Positions 17,423-26,549 of a DNA stretch of 64,000 bases are shown here, piece after piece. The notes under the pieces are model-generated. The model did no database searches. It was given only the letters and a program-made list of their open reading frames with translations, and had not been told where the DNA came from. This DNA is from JAUYQR01 sp050632395 (GTDB lineage Bacteria; Pseudomonadota; Alphaproteobacteria; Rhodobacterales; Rhodobacteraceae), in contig NZ_CP192600.1 of NCBI RefSeq assembly GCF_050632395.1, forward strand, positions 2,976,001 through 3,040,000, written 5' to 3'. Numbering within the stretch: position 1 is the stretch's first letter; each line of letters begins with the position of its first letter. Both the position numbers and the translations under genes were made by a program.

Positions 17423-18637
17423 TCAGTTGCGGATGATGTTGTGCTCCGGCCCGAACGGAAAACCGGTGATGTTCTCTGCCCCGTCCTCGGTCACGATCAG
17501 GATGTCATGCTCGCGGTAGCCCCCTGCCCCCGGCACGCCTTCGGGCACCATCACCATCGGTTCCATCGACACCACCATACCGGGCTTCAACTCCGTTTCG
17601 ATATCCTCACGCAGTTCCACCCCGGCTTCACGCCCATAGTAGTGCGACAGCACGCCGAACGAATGACCATACCCGAACGACCGGTACTTCAGCAGATTCC
17701 ACCCGCGATACATCTCGTTCAATTCAAGCGCGATCTCGTTGCACTTGGCACCGGGCCTGATCAACTCCAGCCCGCGGCGGTGAACCGCGACGTTCTTTTC
17801 CCATATCTCAAGGCTCATATCGTCGACGTGGTCACAAAAGAGCGTCCGTTCCAGCGCCGTGTAATAGCCGAAGATCATCGGAAAGGTATTCAGCGACAGG
17901 ATTTCGCCCGACTTGATCTTCTTGTTCGTCACCGGGTTGTGCGCCCCGTCCGTGTTTATGCCCGACTGGAACCAGGTCCAGGTGTCCATCAACTCGACGA
18001 ACGGAAATGCAATGGCGATCTCGCGGATCATCGCGTTGGTGCCGGCGATGGCGACCTCGTGCTCCGGCACGCCCGCCTTGACCGCACCGGCCACTGCCCA
18101 GCCGCCCACGTCGCAAATCCGTGCCCCGGTGCGGATCAGCGCGTGTTCCTCGGCGGACTTGATCGACCGCATCCACATCGACGGCTGCGCGATATCGACG
18201 AAGTCCACGCCCGGCAGCGCCGATTCAAGCGCCTTGCGGTAGTCAAGGCTGACGTGATCGAATTCGATCCCCAGACGCTTCACACCGGGCGTCAACTGCC
18301 GGATCGCCCGATAAAAGTTATCACGCCGCCAGTCGGTGTAGGTGATGTTGTTGCCAAAACTGCGCCGCCACGGTTGCCCGCCGTCGATCCCCGCCGAAAC
18401 CGTGGTCGCCGCGTCCGGCGTGATCACCATCCCGTATTTCCGCCCGAAAGAGCAGTAACGCCAACCCGAATAGTAGGTGATGCAATGATACGAGGTGAAC
18501 AGCGCCGCATCGACATCGTTCTTCGCCATCCAGCGGCGCAACTCGTCCTGCCGCCGCTGCATCTCGGTATCCGAAAACGGCGAATAGTCCTTGCCGCCGT
18601 TGTGCCATTCCATGACATGAAGCATGTCGTCGGTCAT
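17423..18637 (-). CDS. Creatinase (creatine amidinohydrolase)
   Basis: A 404-residue enzyme that hydrolyses creatine to sarcosine and urea. It aligns along its whole length with Pseudomonas putida creatinase: SFGRKYGMVIT, IDGGQPWRRSFG, FQSGINTDGAHNPVT, FGYGHSFGVLSHYYGREAG and GAENITGFPFGPE. His233 in TDGAHNP corresponds to the catalytic His232. The fold is the pita-bread (M24) type but it is not metal-dependent. The start MTDDMLHVMEW is chosen. No sarcosine oxidase or urease is seen nearby. Together with the convergent creatininase it forms a two-step creatinine pathway. Confidence 0.94.
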   Translation of the reverse strand: MTDDMLHVMEWHNGGKDYSPFSDTEMQRRQDELRRWMAKNDVDAALFTSYHCITYYSGWRYCSFGRKYGMVITPDAATTVSAGIDGGQPWRRSFGNNITYTDWRRDNFYRAIRQLTPGVKRLGIEFDHVSLDYRKALESALPGVDFVDIAQPSMWMRSIKSAEEHALIRTGARICDVGGWAVAGAVKAGVPEHEVAIAGTNAMIREIAIAFPFVELMDTWTWFQSGINTDGAHNPVTNKKIKSGEILSLNTFPMIFGYYTALERTLFCDHVDDMSLEIWEKNVAVHRRGLELIRPGAKCNEIALELNEMYRGWNLLKYRSFGYGHSFGVLSHYYGREAGVELREDIETELKPGMVVSMEPMVMVPEGVPGAGGYREHDILIVTEDGAENITGFPFGPEHNIIRN

Positions 18638-18775
18638 CGCGCTGGTCCTTGTTGCGGTAGAACTTTCTGCGACGACTGTAGGTATCCGGCTGGCCGGCCA
18701 GAAATTTGTTCTGAAAATCGGTGGATTAGGATCGCTGTTGGGCCCCGAAGCACCCAACACTTGCCAGAGCCCAGA

Positions 18776-18799
18776 AACACCAAGCCTTCACTTGGTGTT
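18776..18799 (-). terminator. Hairpin at the end of the eleven-gene operon
   Basis: AACACCAAG and CTTGGTGTT make a perfect nine-base-pair stem around a six-base loop, overlapping the stop codon of the thioesterase gene. On the minus strand the stem ends in TGTTTC, a weak T-run. It is a reasonable terminator for the long minus-strand operon ahead of the creatinase promoter. Confidence 0.5.
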
Positions 18800-19228
18800 A
18801 TTGATCAAACCTGCGAGGGCGACGCGGGTCTTCACAGGGATTCCACAAGGTCGGCGCGACTCGGCGTCAACGTAGACATGGACGAAGAACCCCTCGGCGG
18901 CGGCAAGCTCGCTATCGTCGGGAAACAGGCCGATCTCGTAGCGAACTGACGACGTTCCGATGCTGGCCACCCGCAAGCCCGCGGTGATGACCTGCGGAAA
19001 CGACATTTCCTGCAAGTAGCGGCAGCCGGTTTCCACCACGAGGCCAATTTCGGGGCTTGTCTTGATGTTCAGAAGGCCGTTGCTGATCAGCCATTTGTTT
19101 ACCGTGGTGTCGAACAGCAGATAGTGGACCACGTTGTTCATATGGCCGTAGGTGTCGTTGTCGCCCCAGCGCGTCGAATGCTGGCAGAAATGCACATAGT
19201 TGGCGCGGGTTCCCGGCGGGCGGCGCAT
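18788..19228 (-). CDS. Hotdog-fold acyl-CoA thioesterase
   Basis: A 146-residue protein of the 4-hydroxybenzoyl-CoA thioesterase type. STRWGDNDTYGHMNNVVHYLLFD carries the family pattern in which an aspartate acts on the thioester, and the helix plus five-strand layout of a single hotdog follows. It starts one base after the iron-dehydrogenase stop and is the last gene of the minus-strand operon. Given the CoA transferase and CitE-like lyase in the same operon, it probably releases or edits a CoA intermediate; the acyl group is unknown. Confidence 0.8.
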   Translation of the reverse strand: MRRPPGTRANYVHFCQHSTRWGDNDTYGHMNNVVHYLLFDTTVNKWLISNGLLNIKTSPEIGLVVETGCRYLQEMSFPQVITAGLRVASIGTSSVRYEIGLFPDDSELAAAEGFFVHVYVDAESRRPCGIPVKTRVALAGLINNTK

Positions 19229-19229
19229 C

Positions 19230-20387
19230 TCACCAGGCCTCGGTGTAGATGGCCAGCGCGTCGGCCTCGGTCACCGGGCGTGGGTTGTTCACCAAAAGCC
19301 GCTGCTGCTTCATCGCGTCGGCGGCCATCCGTGGCAGGGCGTCGGCCGGGATGTTCAGATCGCGCAGGCGCCGCGGCATCTGCAAACGACCGATCAGCGC
19401 TTCCAGCGCCGCGACAAAGGCTAAGGCGCGGGCCTCGTCCGGAACTTCGGCCAGATGCGGGAAGGCATCAGCGGCGATTTCTGCATAGGTCGCGGCAGCA
19501 AGGGGCAGGTTGAAGCGCAGGACTGAGGTCAGAACCAACGCGTTGGACAGACCATGCGGAATGTGGAACAGACCGCCCAGCGGATAGGCCAGCGCATGCA
19601 CCGCAGCGACCGGCGAATTGGCAAAGGCCTGCCCCGCCAGCATCGCGCCCAGCAGCATCGCCTCGCGCGCGGGACCATTGGTGCCATCCATCACGGCCGT
19701 CTCGATGTTTGCCCCCAAAAGCCGCAGCGCCTCGCGCGCAAGCAGGCGCGACAAGGGGTTGTTGTTTGCATTTGCCGACGCATACGCCTCGATCGCGTGA
19801 ACCATCGCATCCACACCGGTAGCTGCGGTGATCGAGGCGGGAAGGCTGAGGGTCAGTTCGGCATCCAGAAGTGCGATGTCCGGCAGCAGGATCGCCGATG
19901 AAATTCCACGCTTCTCCGCGCCGCCGACCGTCAGGATCGCGACGGGCGTCACTTCGGACCCGGTCCCTGCCGTCGTGGGCACCAGGACCAGAGGCAAGCG
20001 CGGCCCACGCGCGTTGCCGATCCCCCAAGCCTCGTCCAGTGTCTGATCCGTGCCCAGCAGAAGTGAGGCCACCTTGGCCACATCAAGCGACGACCCGCCG
20101 CCAAAACCGATCACGCCCGTTACACCCGCGCCACGGCCCGCATCGACGGTAGCGATGACGGTCGCCACGGACGGGTCCGCCTCTATCTGGTCAAAGACCG
20201 TGACCTCATGCCCCGCGGCAGCCAGTGCGCCGACCGCCGGGTCAGCCAGCCCCGCCCGACGCAGGCCGGGGTCCGTCACCACCAGCACCTTTGGACCCAA
20301 AAGCACGCCCGCATGTCGTGCGATTTCCTTTGCCGCGCCGAACCGGAACAGGATGCAATGGGTCGTGTTGAAGACGAAGGGCGTCAT
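19230..20387 (-). CDS. Iron-containing alcohol dehydrogenase
   Basis: A 385-residue member of the type III (iron) alcohol dehydrogenases. GFGGGSSLDVAK binds NAD(P), and the metal ligands lie in DAMVHAIEAYAS and HALAYPLGGLFHIPHG. VPTTAGTGSEVT is also diagnostic. The exact substrate is uncertain; lactaldehyde, 1,3-propanediol and 4-hydroxybutyrate enzymes all share this pattern. It follows the permease after 120 bases containing a hairpin, and the thioesterase follows almost directly. Confidence 0.86.
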   Translation of the reverse strand: MTPFVFNTTHCILFRFGAAKEIARHAGVLLGPKVLVVTDPGLRRAGLADPAVGALAAAGHEVTVFDQIEADPSVATVIATVDAGRGAGVTGVIGFGGGSSLDVAKVASLLLGTDQTLDEAWGIGNARGPRLPLVLVPTTAGTGSEVTPVAILTVGGAEKRGISSAILLPDIALLDAELTLSLPASITAATGVDAMVHAIEAYASANANNNPLSRLLAREALRLLGANIETAVMDGTNGPAREAMLLGAMLAGQAFANSPVAAVHALAYPLGGLFHIPHGLSNALVLTSVLRFNLPLAAATYAEIAADAFPHLAEVPDEARALAFVAALEALIGRLQMPRRLRDLNIPADALPRMAADAMKQQRLLVNNPRPVTEADALAIYTEAW

Positions 20388-20407
20388 GTCAGCCTCGAAA
20401 TTGCGGG

Positions 20408-20427
20408 GGGCGAGTGTTCCCTCGCCC
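20408..20427. terminator. Hairpin between permease and iron dehydrogenase genes
   Basis: GGGCGAG and CTCGCCC form a seven-base-pair stem with loop TGTTCC in the 120-base gap. No T-run follows on the minus strand. It could partly terminate or stabilise the upstream message; the remainder of the gap shows nothing recognisable. Confidence 0.35.
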
Positions 20428-20507
20428 GCCCCGGTGGCCAGTCACTCCGGGCAAAAGTCGCCCCTCGCGCGCTCGGTGTCTCGGGTCGCCCTTCGCCCCC
20501 CAGGACC

Positions 20508-21515
20508 TCAGTTGATTTCCTGTGGCTCACGCCCGCGGGCCAGCTGCGACAGGGCGACGGCAACCACAAGCGCGCCGCCATAGAACAGGTTCTGCACATA
20601 GGTCTGGATGCCAAGAATGGTCAGGCCCGTGATGCCGACCACAAGAAAATACACCGCGAACAGCGACCCCCACGGGTTAAAGCGGCCCGGCACGATGCTG
20701 GTCGCGCCGAGGAACGCGGCAGCGAAAGCTGGCAGCAGGAACGTGTTTCCCGACAATGGGTCAGCCGCGCCGATCGTGCCGACATAAAGCACCCCCGCCG
20801 CCGAACTGAGCACACCCGAGGCAATCAGAGCGCCGAACCTGATGTGCGTGACCCGAATTCCCGACAGCCTCGCAACCTCACGCCCGCGTCCCACAAACAG
20901 CAGGCGGCGGCCAAGCGTCGTGTAATCCAGCACGTACCAGATCGCGAAACACAGCCCCAACGCATAATAGAAGGCAAGCGGGATGCCGAAGATACGCGTG
21001 ACGATCACCCACTGCACCAGTTCCGGCGACATGCCCGAAATGGTCATCGACCCGCTGATCCACAGGACAATTCCATTGATGAAGGTGCCTGTCCCCAGGG
21101 TCACGATCAGGGAAGGTATGCGGAAGTAAAGGATGATGCTGGCATTCACTATTCCGGTCACGGCCCCGACACCCAGGGCAATCGGGATCACAACACCCAG
21201 CGGCCAGCCGGCCTTGGCGTTCAGCAACGCCATCACCATTGCCGATAGCGTCAGGTTCGCCGCGATCGACAGGTCGAAATCACCCGAGGTCAGCGGAATG
21301 ATCAGCGCCATCGTCAGCACCACAAGCACCGACTGCGAGCCGAGCATGGTCGAGATGTTCGCCCATGACAGGAACGCTTCTGGGCGCAGGGCACCAAAGA
21401 TCGCAACCAGCACAACGATTCCGACAATCAGGGCCACCCGTTCAAAGAGGCCAAGCAGACTAAGCCGCATTCCGGACCCGGAACTATCGCTCATGGCGCC
21501 AGAAGAGTTTTTCAT
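20508..21515 (-). CDS. Ribose-type ABC transporter permease (RbsC-like)
   Basis: A 335-residue permease with eight or more hydrophobic helices. The TSGDFDLSIAANLTLSAMV segment corresponds to the conserved G-x-DLSVG motif of RbsC-type permeases. Start MKNSSGAMSD at 21515 overlaps the ATPase stop by four bases. One permease gene is present, so a homodimer is expected. Later helices include GSLFAVYFLVVGITGLTILG, the usual C-terminal end. The transporter probably imports the substrate of the catabolic genes upstream in the same operon. Confidence 0.87.
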   Translation of the reverse strand: MKNSSGAMSDSSGSGMRLSLLGLFERVALIVGIVVLVAIFGALRPEAFLSWANISTMLGSQSVLVVLTMALIIPLTSGDFDLSIAANLTLSAMVMALLNAKAGWPLGVVIPIALGVGAVTGIVNASIILYFRIPSLIVTLGTGTFINGIVLWISGSMTISGMSPELVQWVIVTRIFGIPLAFYYALGLCFAIWYVLDYTTLGRRLLFVGRGREVARLSGIRVTHIRFGALIASGVLSSAAGVLYVGTIGAADPLSGNTFLLPAFAAAFLGATSIVPGRFNPWGSLFAVYFLVVGITGLTILGIQTYVQNLFYGGALVVAVALSQLARGREPQEIN

Positions 21516-23107
21516 GCCGGTATCCCCTGCAACGTCTTGTTTGGATGGAGGCTCGCGCTCAGCAGGCACCGCTCTGTGATGGCGTCCTTGCTAATGTCGC
21601 TGCCCTTGAGTTCTGCGATCACCGCCCCCTTCGAGAAGACAAGCACACGGTCGCAAAGCTGCGCCAACTGCTCGGCATCGCTGCTGGCACAAAGGATCGC
21701 GGTCCCCTTTGCCTTTGCCGCGTCCAGCGCCTCGTAGATTTTCTGGCGGGCACCGACATCGACACCTTGGGTGGGCTCGTCCAGCATCAGAAGGCTGGGA
21801 TGGTTCTGCAACCACTTCGCCATCAACACCTTCTGCTGGTTTCCGCCCGAGAAGTTGCGCAGCGCAAGGTCAGGTCGGTTGGGACGAACCTCGTAGGCGT
21901 CGAACTGCTCGGCTGACCAAGACCTGATGCGGGACCAGTCGAGGCCGAAAGCGGTTCGCAAACGGTTCAGAATTGGCAGGGTTAGGTTATCGGCAGCCGA
22001 CAATTCACCCACACCAGCCCGCGCCAAACGGTCAGCTGGCAGCAATGCCAGCCCCTTGGCTATGGCGTCATGCGGGGTCATGGCCCCTGCCGGGGTACTG
22101 ACACCCGCGATTTCCACAGTGCCGGCTTCTGCCTTCGCGGCACCAAAGACGAGATAGGGAACTTCGTCGAAGCCCGAGCCGATAAGGCCGGTCAAGCCGA
22201 CCACCTCCCCCTCGTGCAGGGCAATATCGACGTCCCTGAGGATACTTCCGCGCAACCCGCTCAGCCGTGCGGCGATCGGCTTGTCCGAAAGGTCCCGGTG
22301 GCGGGTCTGGTAGAGGTCGACCTTGCGGCCAATGATCAGTTCCACAAAGTCGGAATGGCTTGCATTGGCGCTGTTCAAGGTGCCCGAAACCTGCCCGTCC
22401 CGCAAAACGGTGACACGGTCGGTGATCTCCACCACCTCGTCGATGTCGTGCGAGACGAAAATCACGCTCGCCCCCTTCGCCGTAATCGAGCGGACCAGAG
22501 AAAACAGTTGCTCTACGCCGTCGCGCGGCAGAAACGGCGTCGGCTCATCAAGCACCAGAATGCCGGCACCCTGTCCGTCGGCCCCGGCTGCGTTGAGGCT
22601 GCAGAACGCGCGAACGATCGCAACCATCGCACGTTCAACCTGACGCAAGTCCGACAGCGGTCGGCGCGGATCGATATCCAGACCGAACCGGGCAAAATCC
22701 TCCCGCGCGCGCCGCGTTTCCGCCCCCCAGTCGATGAACGCAGAATTCTTTGTGGCGAACTCCTCCAGGCGCAGGTTCTCCAGCACCGACAGCGTCGGAA
22801 TAAGCCCCAGATTCTGATGCACGAACGCAATGCGGCGGCGGCTGGGGTCCGTGGTGTCGATGGGCAGGTCTACTTGCCGGCCATAGACGTGCAGCGTTGC
22901 CCCTGGCTCCGGCACGTGAAACCCCGAAAGCACCTTGATCAGGGTCGATTTGCCCGAACCGTTCTGTCCCAACAGACCGTGAACCTCGCCCACCGCGACA
23001 TCTAGCGACACGGTGTCAAGCGCGAGGGCACCGCCAAACCTTTTCGAAAGGCTGCGGATAGACAGCGCCGGGGTTTCCCCCGGCGCCTGATCTGCAGTCT
23101 TGTTCAC
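21512..23107 (-). CDS. Ribose-type ABC transporter ATP-binding protein (RbsA-like, two ATPase domains)
   Basis: A 531-residue fusion of two ATPase domains. The first has Walker A GQNGSGKST near residue 53 and Walker B ILVLDEPTPFLPRD; the second has a degenerate Walker A (LIGSGFDEV), the signature FSGGNQQKVLMAKWL and Walker B LLMLDEPTQGVDVGARQKIYEAL. This asymmetry is normal for RbsA-like proteins. It overlaps the binding-protein gene and the permease gene by four bases each. Confidence 0.88.
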   Translation of the reverse strand: MNKTADQAPGETPALSIRSLSKRFGGALALDTVSLDVAVGEVHGLLGQNGSGKSTLIKVLSGFHVPEPGATLHVYGRQVDLPIDTTDPSRRRIAFVHQNLGLIPTLSVLENLRLEEFATKNSAFIDWGAETRRAREDFARFGLDIDPRRPLSDLRQVERAMVAIVRAFCSLNAAGADGQGAGILVLDEPTPFLPRDGVEQLFSLVRSITAKGASVIFVSHDIDEVVEITDRVTVLRDGQVSGTLNSANASHSDFVELIIGRKVDLYQTRHRDLSDKPIAARLSGLRGSILRDVDIALHEGEVVGLTGLIGSGFDEVPYLVFGAAKAEAGTVEIAGVSTPAGAMTPHDAIAKGLALLPADRLARAGVGELSAADNLTLPILNRLRTAFGLDWSRIRSWSAEQFDAYEVRPNRPDLALRNFSGGNQQKVLMAKWLQNHPSLLMLDEPTQGVDVGARQKIYEALDAAKAKGTAILCASSDAEQLAQLCDRVLVFSKGAVIAELKGSDISKDAITERCLLSASLHPNKTLQGIPA

Positions 23108-24219
23108 TCAAGACCCCAGAGCTTGTTGTAGCCGGCAATGTAGCTGTCGCCGTAACCCTTGTCGAACTCCGCCGGGGTGCCGGCGCTGGCCGCGTTGTCC
23201 TTGTCGAAGATGTAGAACGGCACATAAAGTTCGTTCTTGGTCTCCATTCCGCACAGCTTGCGCATCGACCCGTCGAGGATCGAGCGGGCAACCCAGCCGA
23301 TGCTTTCGCCCACGTCCATCTCGACATTGCCCTTCTGGATCTCGTCAATCACGAAGGGCGTGCCGTTGAAGGTCGCGATCTTCACGTCGGCGGCTTTGCC
23401 TGTGATGGTCAGGGCGGGCAGCACGAACTGGCTCATGCTGTCATAGATCGGGATGATGTAGTTAATCGTCGGGTCCGCGATCACCGCCGATTGCACGCTG
23501 GGCTGGATCTTCGTCGACCATTCCGGAACCGGAGCGTTCACGTACGTGTACTTGCAGCCCTCGCCGCAGGCATCCAGAACATCGGTGATGCCCTTCACGA
23601 AGGCCGGGGTCGGCACGATCTCGTCCGAACCGACGATCAGCGCATTCACCTTGCCGTCGGTCTGGGCGATGGTCCAGTTGGCAAGAATGCCACCCACCTC
23701 GTGATAAGCAACCCGCATCGCCAGATCGACCGATGCGTCCGGCTCTTGCGTGGTGTCGTCGAGGTGCGCGGTCTGAACCGACACGCCAGCCGCCTTTGCT
23801 GCGGCGATCTGCGGCCCAAGCAGCACGGGGTTCACACCGCCAAGCAGCACCACCGCGTCAAAGCCGTTGTTGGTGGCATGATCCATGCCCTGCGCCCACT
23901 GGGTCGGAACGGCCTGGTTTTCCCACTCGACCACTTCAAAGCCCATCGGTTCGGCAACCTGGGCCATCGACTGGACGATGTTCTTGTTGAACGGGTTGGC
24001 CGAAGACACCGGCATCACCATGATCTTCTTGCCTGCCATACAGCCCTTGGCATCGAACGGCTCTCCCGGCGCCACGAACTCGGGGGCGATGCGGTACTTG
24101 TCGATCATTGCCTTGGCGGCCGCCACGTCGGGCTGGGCCTGGGCAATGCCGGCAAGCAGGGTGGCACCCAGAAGGGATGCCGTGCCGGTGCAAAAGAGTC
24201 TCAGACTGTTTCTTGTCAT
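23104..24219 (-). CDS. Ribose-type periplasmic substrate-binding protein (RbsB-like)
   Basis: A 371-residue protein with an N-terminal Sec signal (residues 1-29, ending AGIAQA) and a type I periplasmic binding fold, recognisable from IMVMPVSSANPFNKNIVQSMAQVAEPMGFEV and the later NALIVGSDEI. A cysteine pair (CGEGC) in the middle may form a disulfide. The start MTRNSLRLF is chosen. It overlaps both the amidase stop and the ATPase start by four bases. Ligand unknown; the neighbouring amidohydrolases suggest an amide or ureide rather than ribose. Confidence 0.83.
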   Translation of the reverse strand: MTRNSLRLFCTGTASLLGATLLAGIAQAQPDVAAAKAMIDKYRIAPEFVAPGEPFDAKGCMAGKKIMVMPVSSANPFNKNIVQSMAQVAEPMGFEVVEWENQAVPTQWAQGMDHATNNGFDAVVLLGGVNPVLLGPQIAAAKAAGVSVQTAHLDDTTQEPDASVDLAMRVAYHEVGGILANWTIAQTDGKVNALIVGSDEIVPTPAFVKGITDVLDACGEGCKYTYVNAPVPEWSTKIQPSVQSAVIADPTINYIIPIYDSMSQFVLPALTITGKAADVKIATFNGTPFVIDEIQKGNVEMDVGESIGWVARSILDGSMRKLCGMETKNELYVPFYIFDKDNAASAGTPAEFDKGYGDSYIAGYNKLWGLE

Positions 24220-25604
24220 TTTCGTACTCCCTGATGTTGTGGTTGCTTGTCGAAATCCAGCACGGGCGCGTGGCGCAGGTGCCAATCAGTCTGCGCCTGC
24301 CACCATGCGCCAATGCGAAAGAGCCTCGTTTCCTGCCACCACGGCGCCTCGAAAAGGGCGCCGATGGGCAGGCCGGACGCGGTGAACCCGCACGGCAGCG
24401 ATAGCCCCGGCGTGCCGGCCAGTCCTCCGCCGTAAGTAAAGCGGGTGGCATGTCGCGTCGCATCCTCAAGATGCGCGCCGTCCTCGATCCTGGCCGCCGG
24501 GCCGGGGGTCGTGGGCATCAACAGAACGTCCACGCGGGTGAAAAGCCCTGCCAGCATCTGCCGCCACCGCTCGCGAAAGCGCAGCGACTGGGCATAGTTC
24601 ACCCCTGTCACATCGCGCCCCTTGATCATGCGCTCATAGACCTGATCCGAGATGTCGCCCCGGCGCTGGTCCAGCGCGCGTTCATGCAGGGCGCAGGCAT
24701 CCGACAGGATGATCCGCGTTGCGTGCGCATGGGCGGTCTCGGCCCCCGGCAGCGCGACCGGAACAATGGCAGCACCAGACTTGCGAAGCGCCGCGACTAC
24801 GCGGGCCAGCGCGGCTGCAACTTCGGTGTCAATGGCGTCGAAGTAGAAGGTCTCGGGCACACCGACCCTCAGGCCCGCCACATCGTTCGATCCGTCCCAA
24901 GCCTCGACCGGGCGGTCGACGCTGTGTGGGTCAGCCGGGTCATGGCCTGCGATCACCTGGTAGACCGCGGCGACATCCTGCACCCGGCGCGCAATCGGGC
25001 CGACCGTATCGAAGGTCTCGCTGACCGGCAGAACTCCCTTGTTCGACACCCGTCCGTGTGTCGGGCGCAGCCCCGTCACCCCGCAGAATGCTGACGGCAT
25101 CCGCACAGAGCCACCCGTATCCGTGCCAAGGCTGGCCGTTCCGAAATCCAGCGCCACACTTGCCGCCGACCCGCCGCTTGAACCGCCTGGCACATGGTCC
25201 GGGTTCCACGGGTTGCGACATTGGCCTCCGATTGCGTCGGTGGTGCGCAACCCGAAGGCCAGTTCCATCATCGAGGCTTTGCCAAGCAGGATCGCCCCCG
25301 CACGACGCAACCGGCCAACGACCGTTGCATCCTCGGTCGGCACATGGTCGGCAAACAGACGCGACCCGCAGGCCGTGCGCAGGCCTGCGGTGTCGATGTT
25401 GTCCTTCACCGTCAGGGTCATCCCGGCAAGCGGACCATCCGCTGCCACGGCGGCCATGCGGCGCGCGCCCTCCGGGTCAGGCGTAACCATCGCCCGAAAC
25501 CGCAGGTTCAGACGCGCGATGCGATCAAGGTCAGCCTCCACCAACGCGGAAGCCGCGATGGTGGCACCATCCGGCAGTGGCGAAATGGTGCGCAATCCGC
25601 TCAT
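24216..25604 (-). CDS. Amidase (amidase-signature family)
   Basis: A 462-residue hydrolase with the Ser-cisSer-Lys triad: Lys67 in TVKDN, Ser142 in GGSSGGS and nucleophile Ser166 in DTGGSVR. The layout matches AtzE/GatA-like amidases that hydrolyse small amides, ureides or biuret-type compounds. It overlaps the deacetylase stop and the binding-protein start by four bases each. The substrate is not determined by sequence, but its place beside a PuuE-like hydrolase and an N-carbamoylsarcosine-amidase-like enzyme points to a nitrogen-rich compound. Confidence 0.85.
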   Translation of the reverse strand: MSGLRTISPLPDGATIAASALVEADLDRIARLNLRFRAMVTPDPEGARRMAAVAADGPLAGMTLTVKDNIDTAGLRTACGSRLFADHVPTEDATVVGRLRRAGAILLGKASMMELAFGLRTTDAIGGQCRNPWNPDHVPGGSSGGSAASVALDFGTASLGTDTGGSVRMPSAFCGVTGLRPTHGRVSNKGVLPVSETFDTVGPIARRVQDVAAVYQVIAGHDPADPHSVDRPVEAWDGSNDVAGLRVGVPETFYFDAIDTEVAAALARVVAALRKSGAAIVPVALPGAETAHAHATRIILSDACALHERALDQRRGDISDQVYERMIKGRDVTGVNYAQSLRFRERWRQMLAGLFTRVDVLLMPTTPGPAARIEDGAHLEDATRHATRFTYGGGLAGTPGLSLPCGFTASGLPIGALFEAPWWQETRLFRIGAWWQAQTDWHLRHAPVLDFDKQPQHQGVRK

Positions 25605-26539
25605 CAGACGGCAAACCCGGCGTGGTGTTCATGCCACCATTTCGCAAGGTCTATGCGGCGGCACATCCACGCCCCCTTGTCCTGCGCATACTTGATGAAC
25701 TCTTCCAACGCCTGCGCCCGGCTGGCCTGGCCGATCAGTCGCGGATGCAAGCCGATCGACATCATCTTCGGATGCGTGGCGCCCTCCTCCCACAGAAGGT
25801 CGAAACCGCGCTTCAGGTTGTCCAGAAAGTCGGCGGGCGAGCCATAGCTGGGCAAAAGGCCGAACTTCCCGTCATTGTAGGTGAAGGAATAGGGAAGAAC
25901 GAGGTGATCCTTGCCATGCACCTTGGTGTAGTACGGCAGGTCGTCGTTGTAGGCGTCGGAGTCGTAGAAGAACCCCCCCTCCTCAACCACCAGTTCGCGG
26001 GTGTTCACCGACGGCCCATACCGGCAATACCAACCTTCGGGCCGCGAACCTGTCGTCTGCGTGATCGACTCGATGGCCCAGCGCATATGCTCGGCCTCCT
26101 GCTCGCGGGTCAGGTTGAAGACCTCTTCCCAACGCCAGCCGTGGCAGCACACGTCAAGGCCCGCCTCGCGGATCCAGTGGCCAACCTCGCGGTTCTGCTC
26201 TAGCGCCACGGCGCAGGCAAAGAACGTCGCAGGCACTTTGTTGCGGCTGAAAAGACGCTCCAACCGCCAGATCCCGGCGCGCGAGCCGTATTCGAACACC
26301 GACTCCGTCGCCAGATCCCGCTTGGCCGGGTCCATCGTGTAGATGACCTCGCCCAAGCCGTCGTTCCGCCCGTCCCCGGCCGGATGCGACATTTCCGACC
26401 CTTCCTCGTAGTTGACGATGATGTTCACCGCCACGCGGGCATCGCCGGGCCACTTCGCCCTTGGAATGTTGCGACCATAGCCAACAAGATCGCGTTCCGG
26501 ACCGGGCACTTTCTTCATTTCAAACGGTGTGTAGGCCAT
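25604..26539 (-). CDS. Polysaccharide-deacetylase-family hydrolase, allantoinase PuuE-like
   Basis: A 311-residue NodB-fold protein. VNIIVNYEEGSE near residue 40 and CCHGWRWEEV near residue 130 match the PuuE subgroup, which opens the allantoin ring, rather than the sugar deacetylases with TFDDG. The length also fits PuuE. It starts MAYTPFEMKKVPGPERDLVGYGRN, a PuuE-like opening. Other substrates with a hydantoin-like ring remain possible. It overlaps the amidase start by one base and follows the isochorismatase-fold gene after ten bases. Confidence 0.8.
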   Translation of the reverse strand: MAYTPFEMKKVPGPERDLVGYGRNIPRAKWPGDARVAVNIIVNYEEGSEMSHPAGDGRNDGLGEVIYTMDPAKRDLATESVFEYGSRAGIWRLERLFSRNKVPATFFACAVALEQNREVGHWIREAGLDVCCHGWRWEEVFNLTREQEAEHMRWAIESITQTTGSRPEGWYCRYGPSVNTRELVVEEGGFFYDSDAYNDDLPYYTKVHGKDHLVLPYSFTYNDGKFGLLPSYGSPADFLDNLKRGFDLLWEEGATHPKMMSIGLHPRLIGQASRAQALEEFIKYAQDKGAWMCRRIDLAKWWHEHHAGFAV

Positions 26540-26549
26540 GTCTTTCCCC

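Noticed and set aside
18690..18701. Palindrome CTGGCCGGCCAG upstream of creatinase as an operator
   Set aside because: Short GC palindromes are common in DNA of this composition, and there is no second copy or spacing argument.
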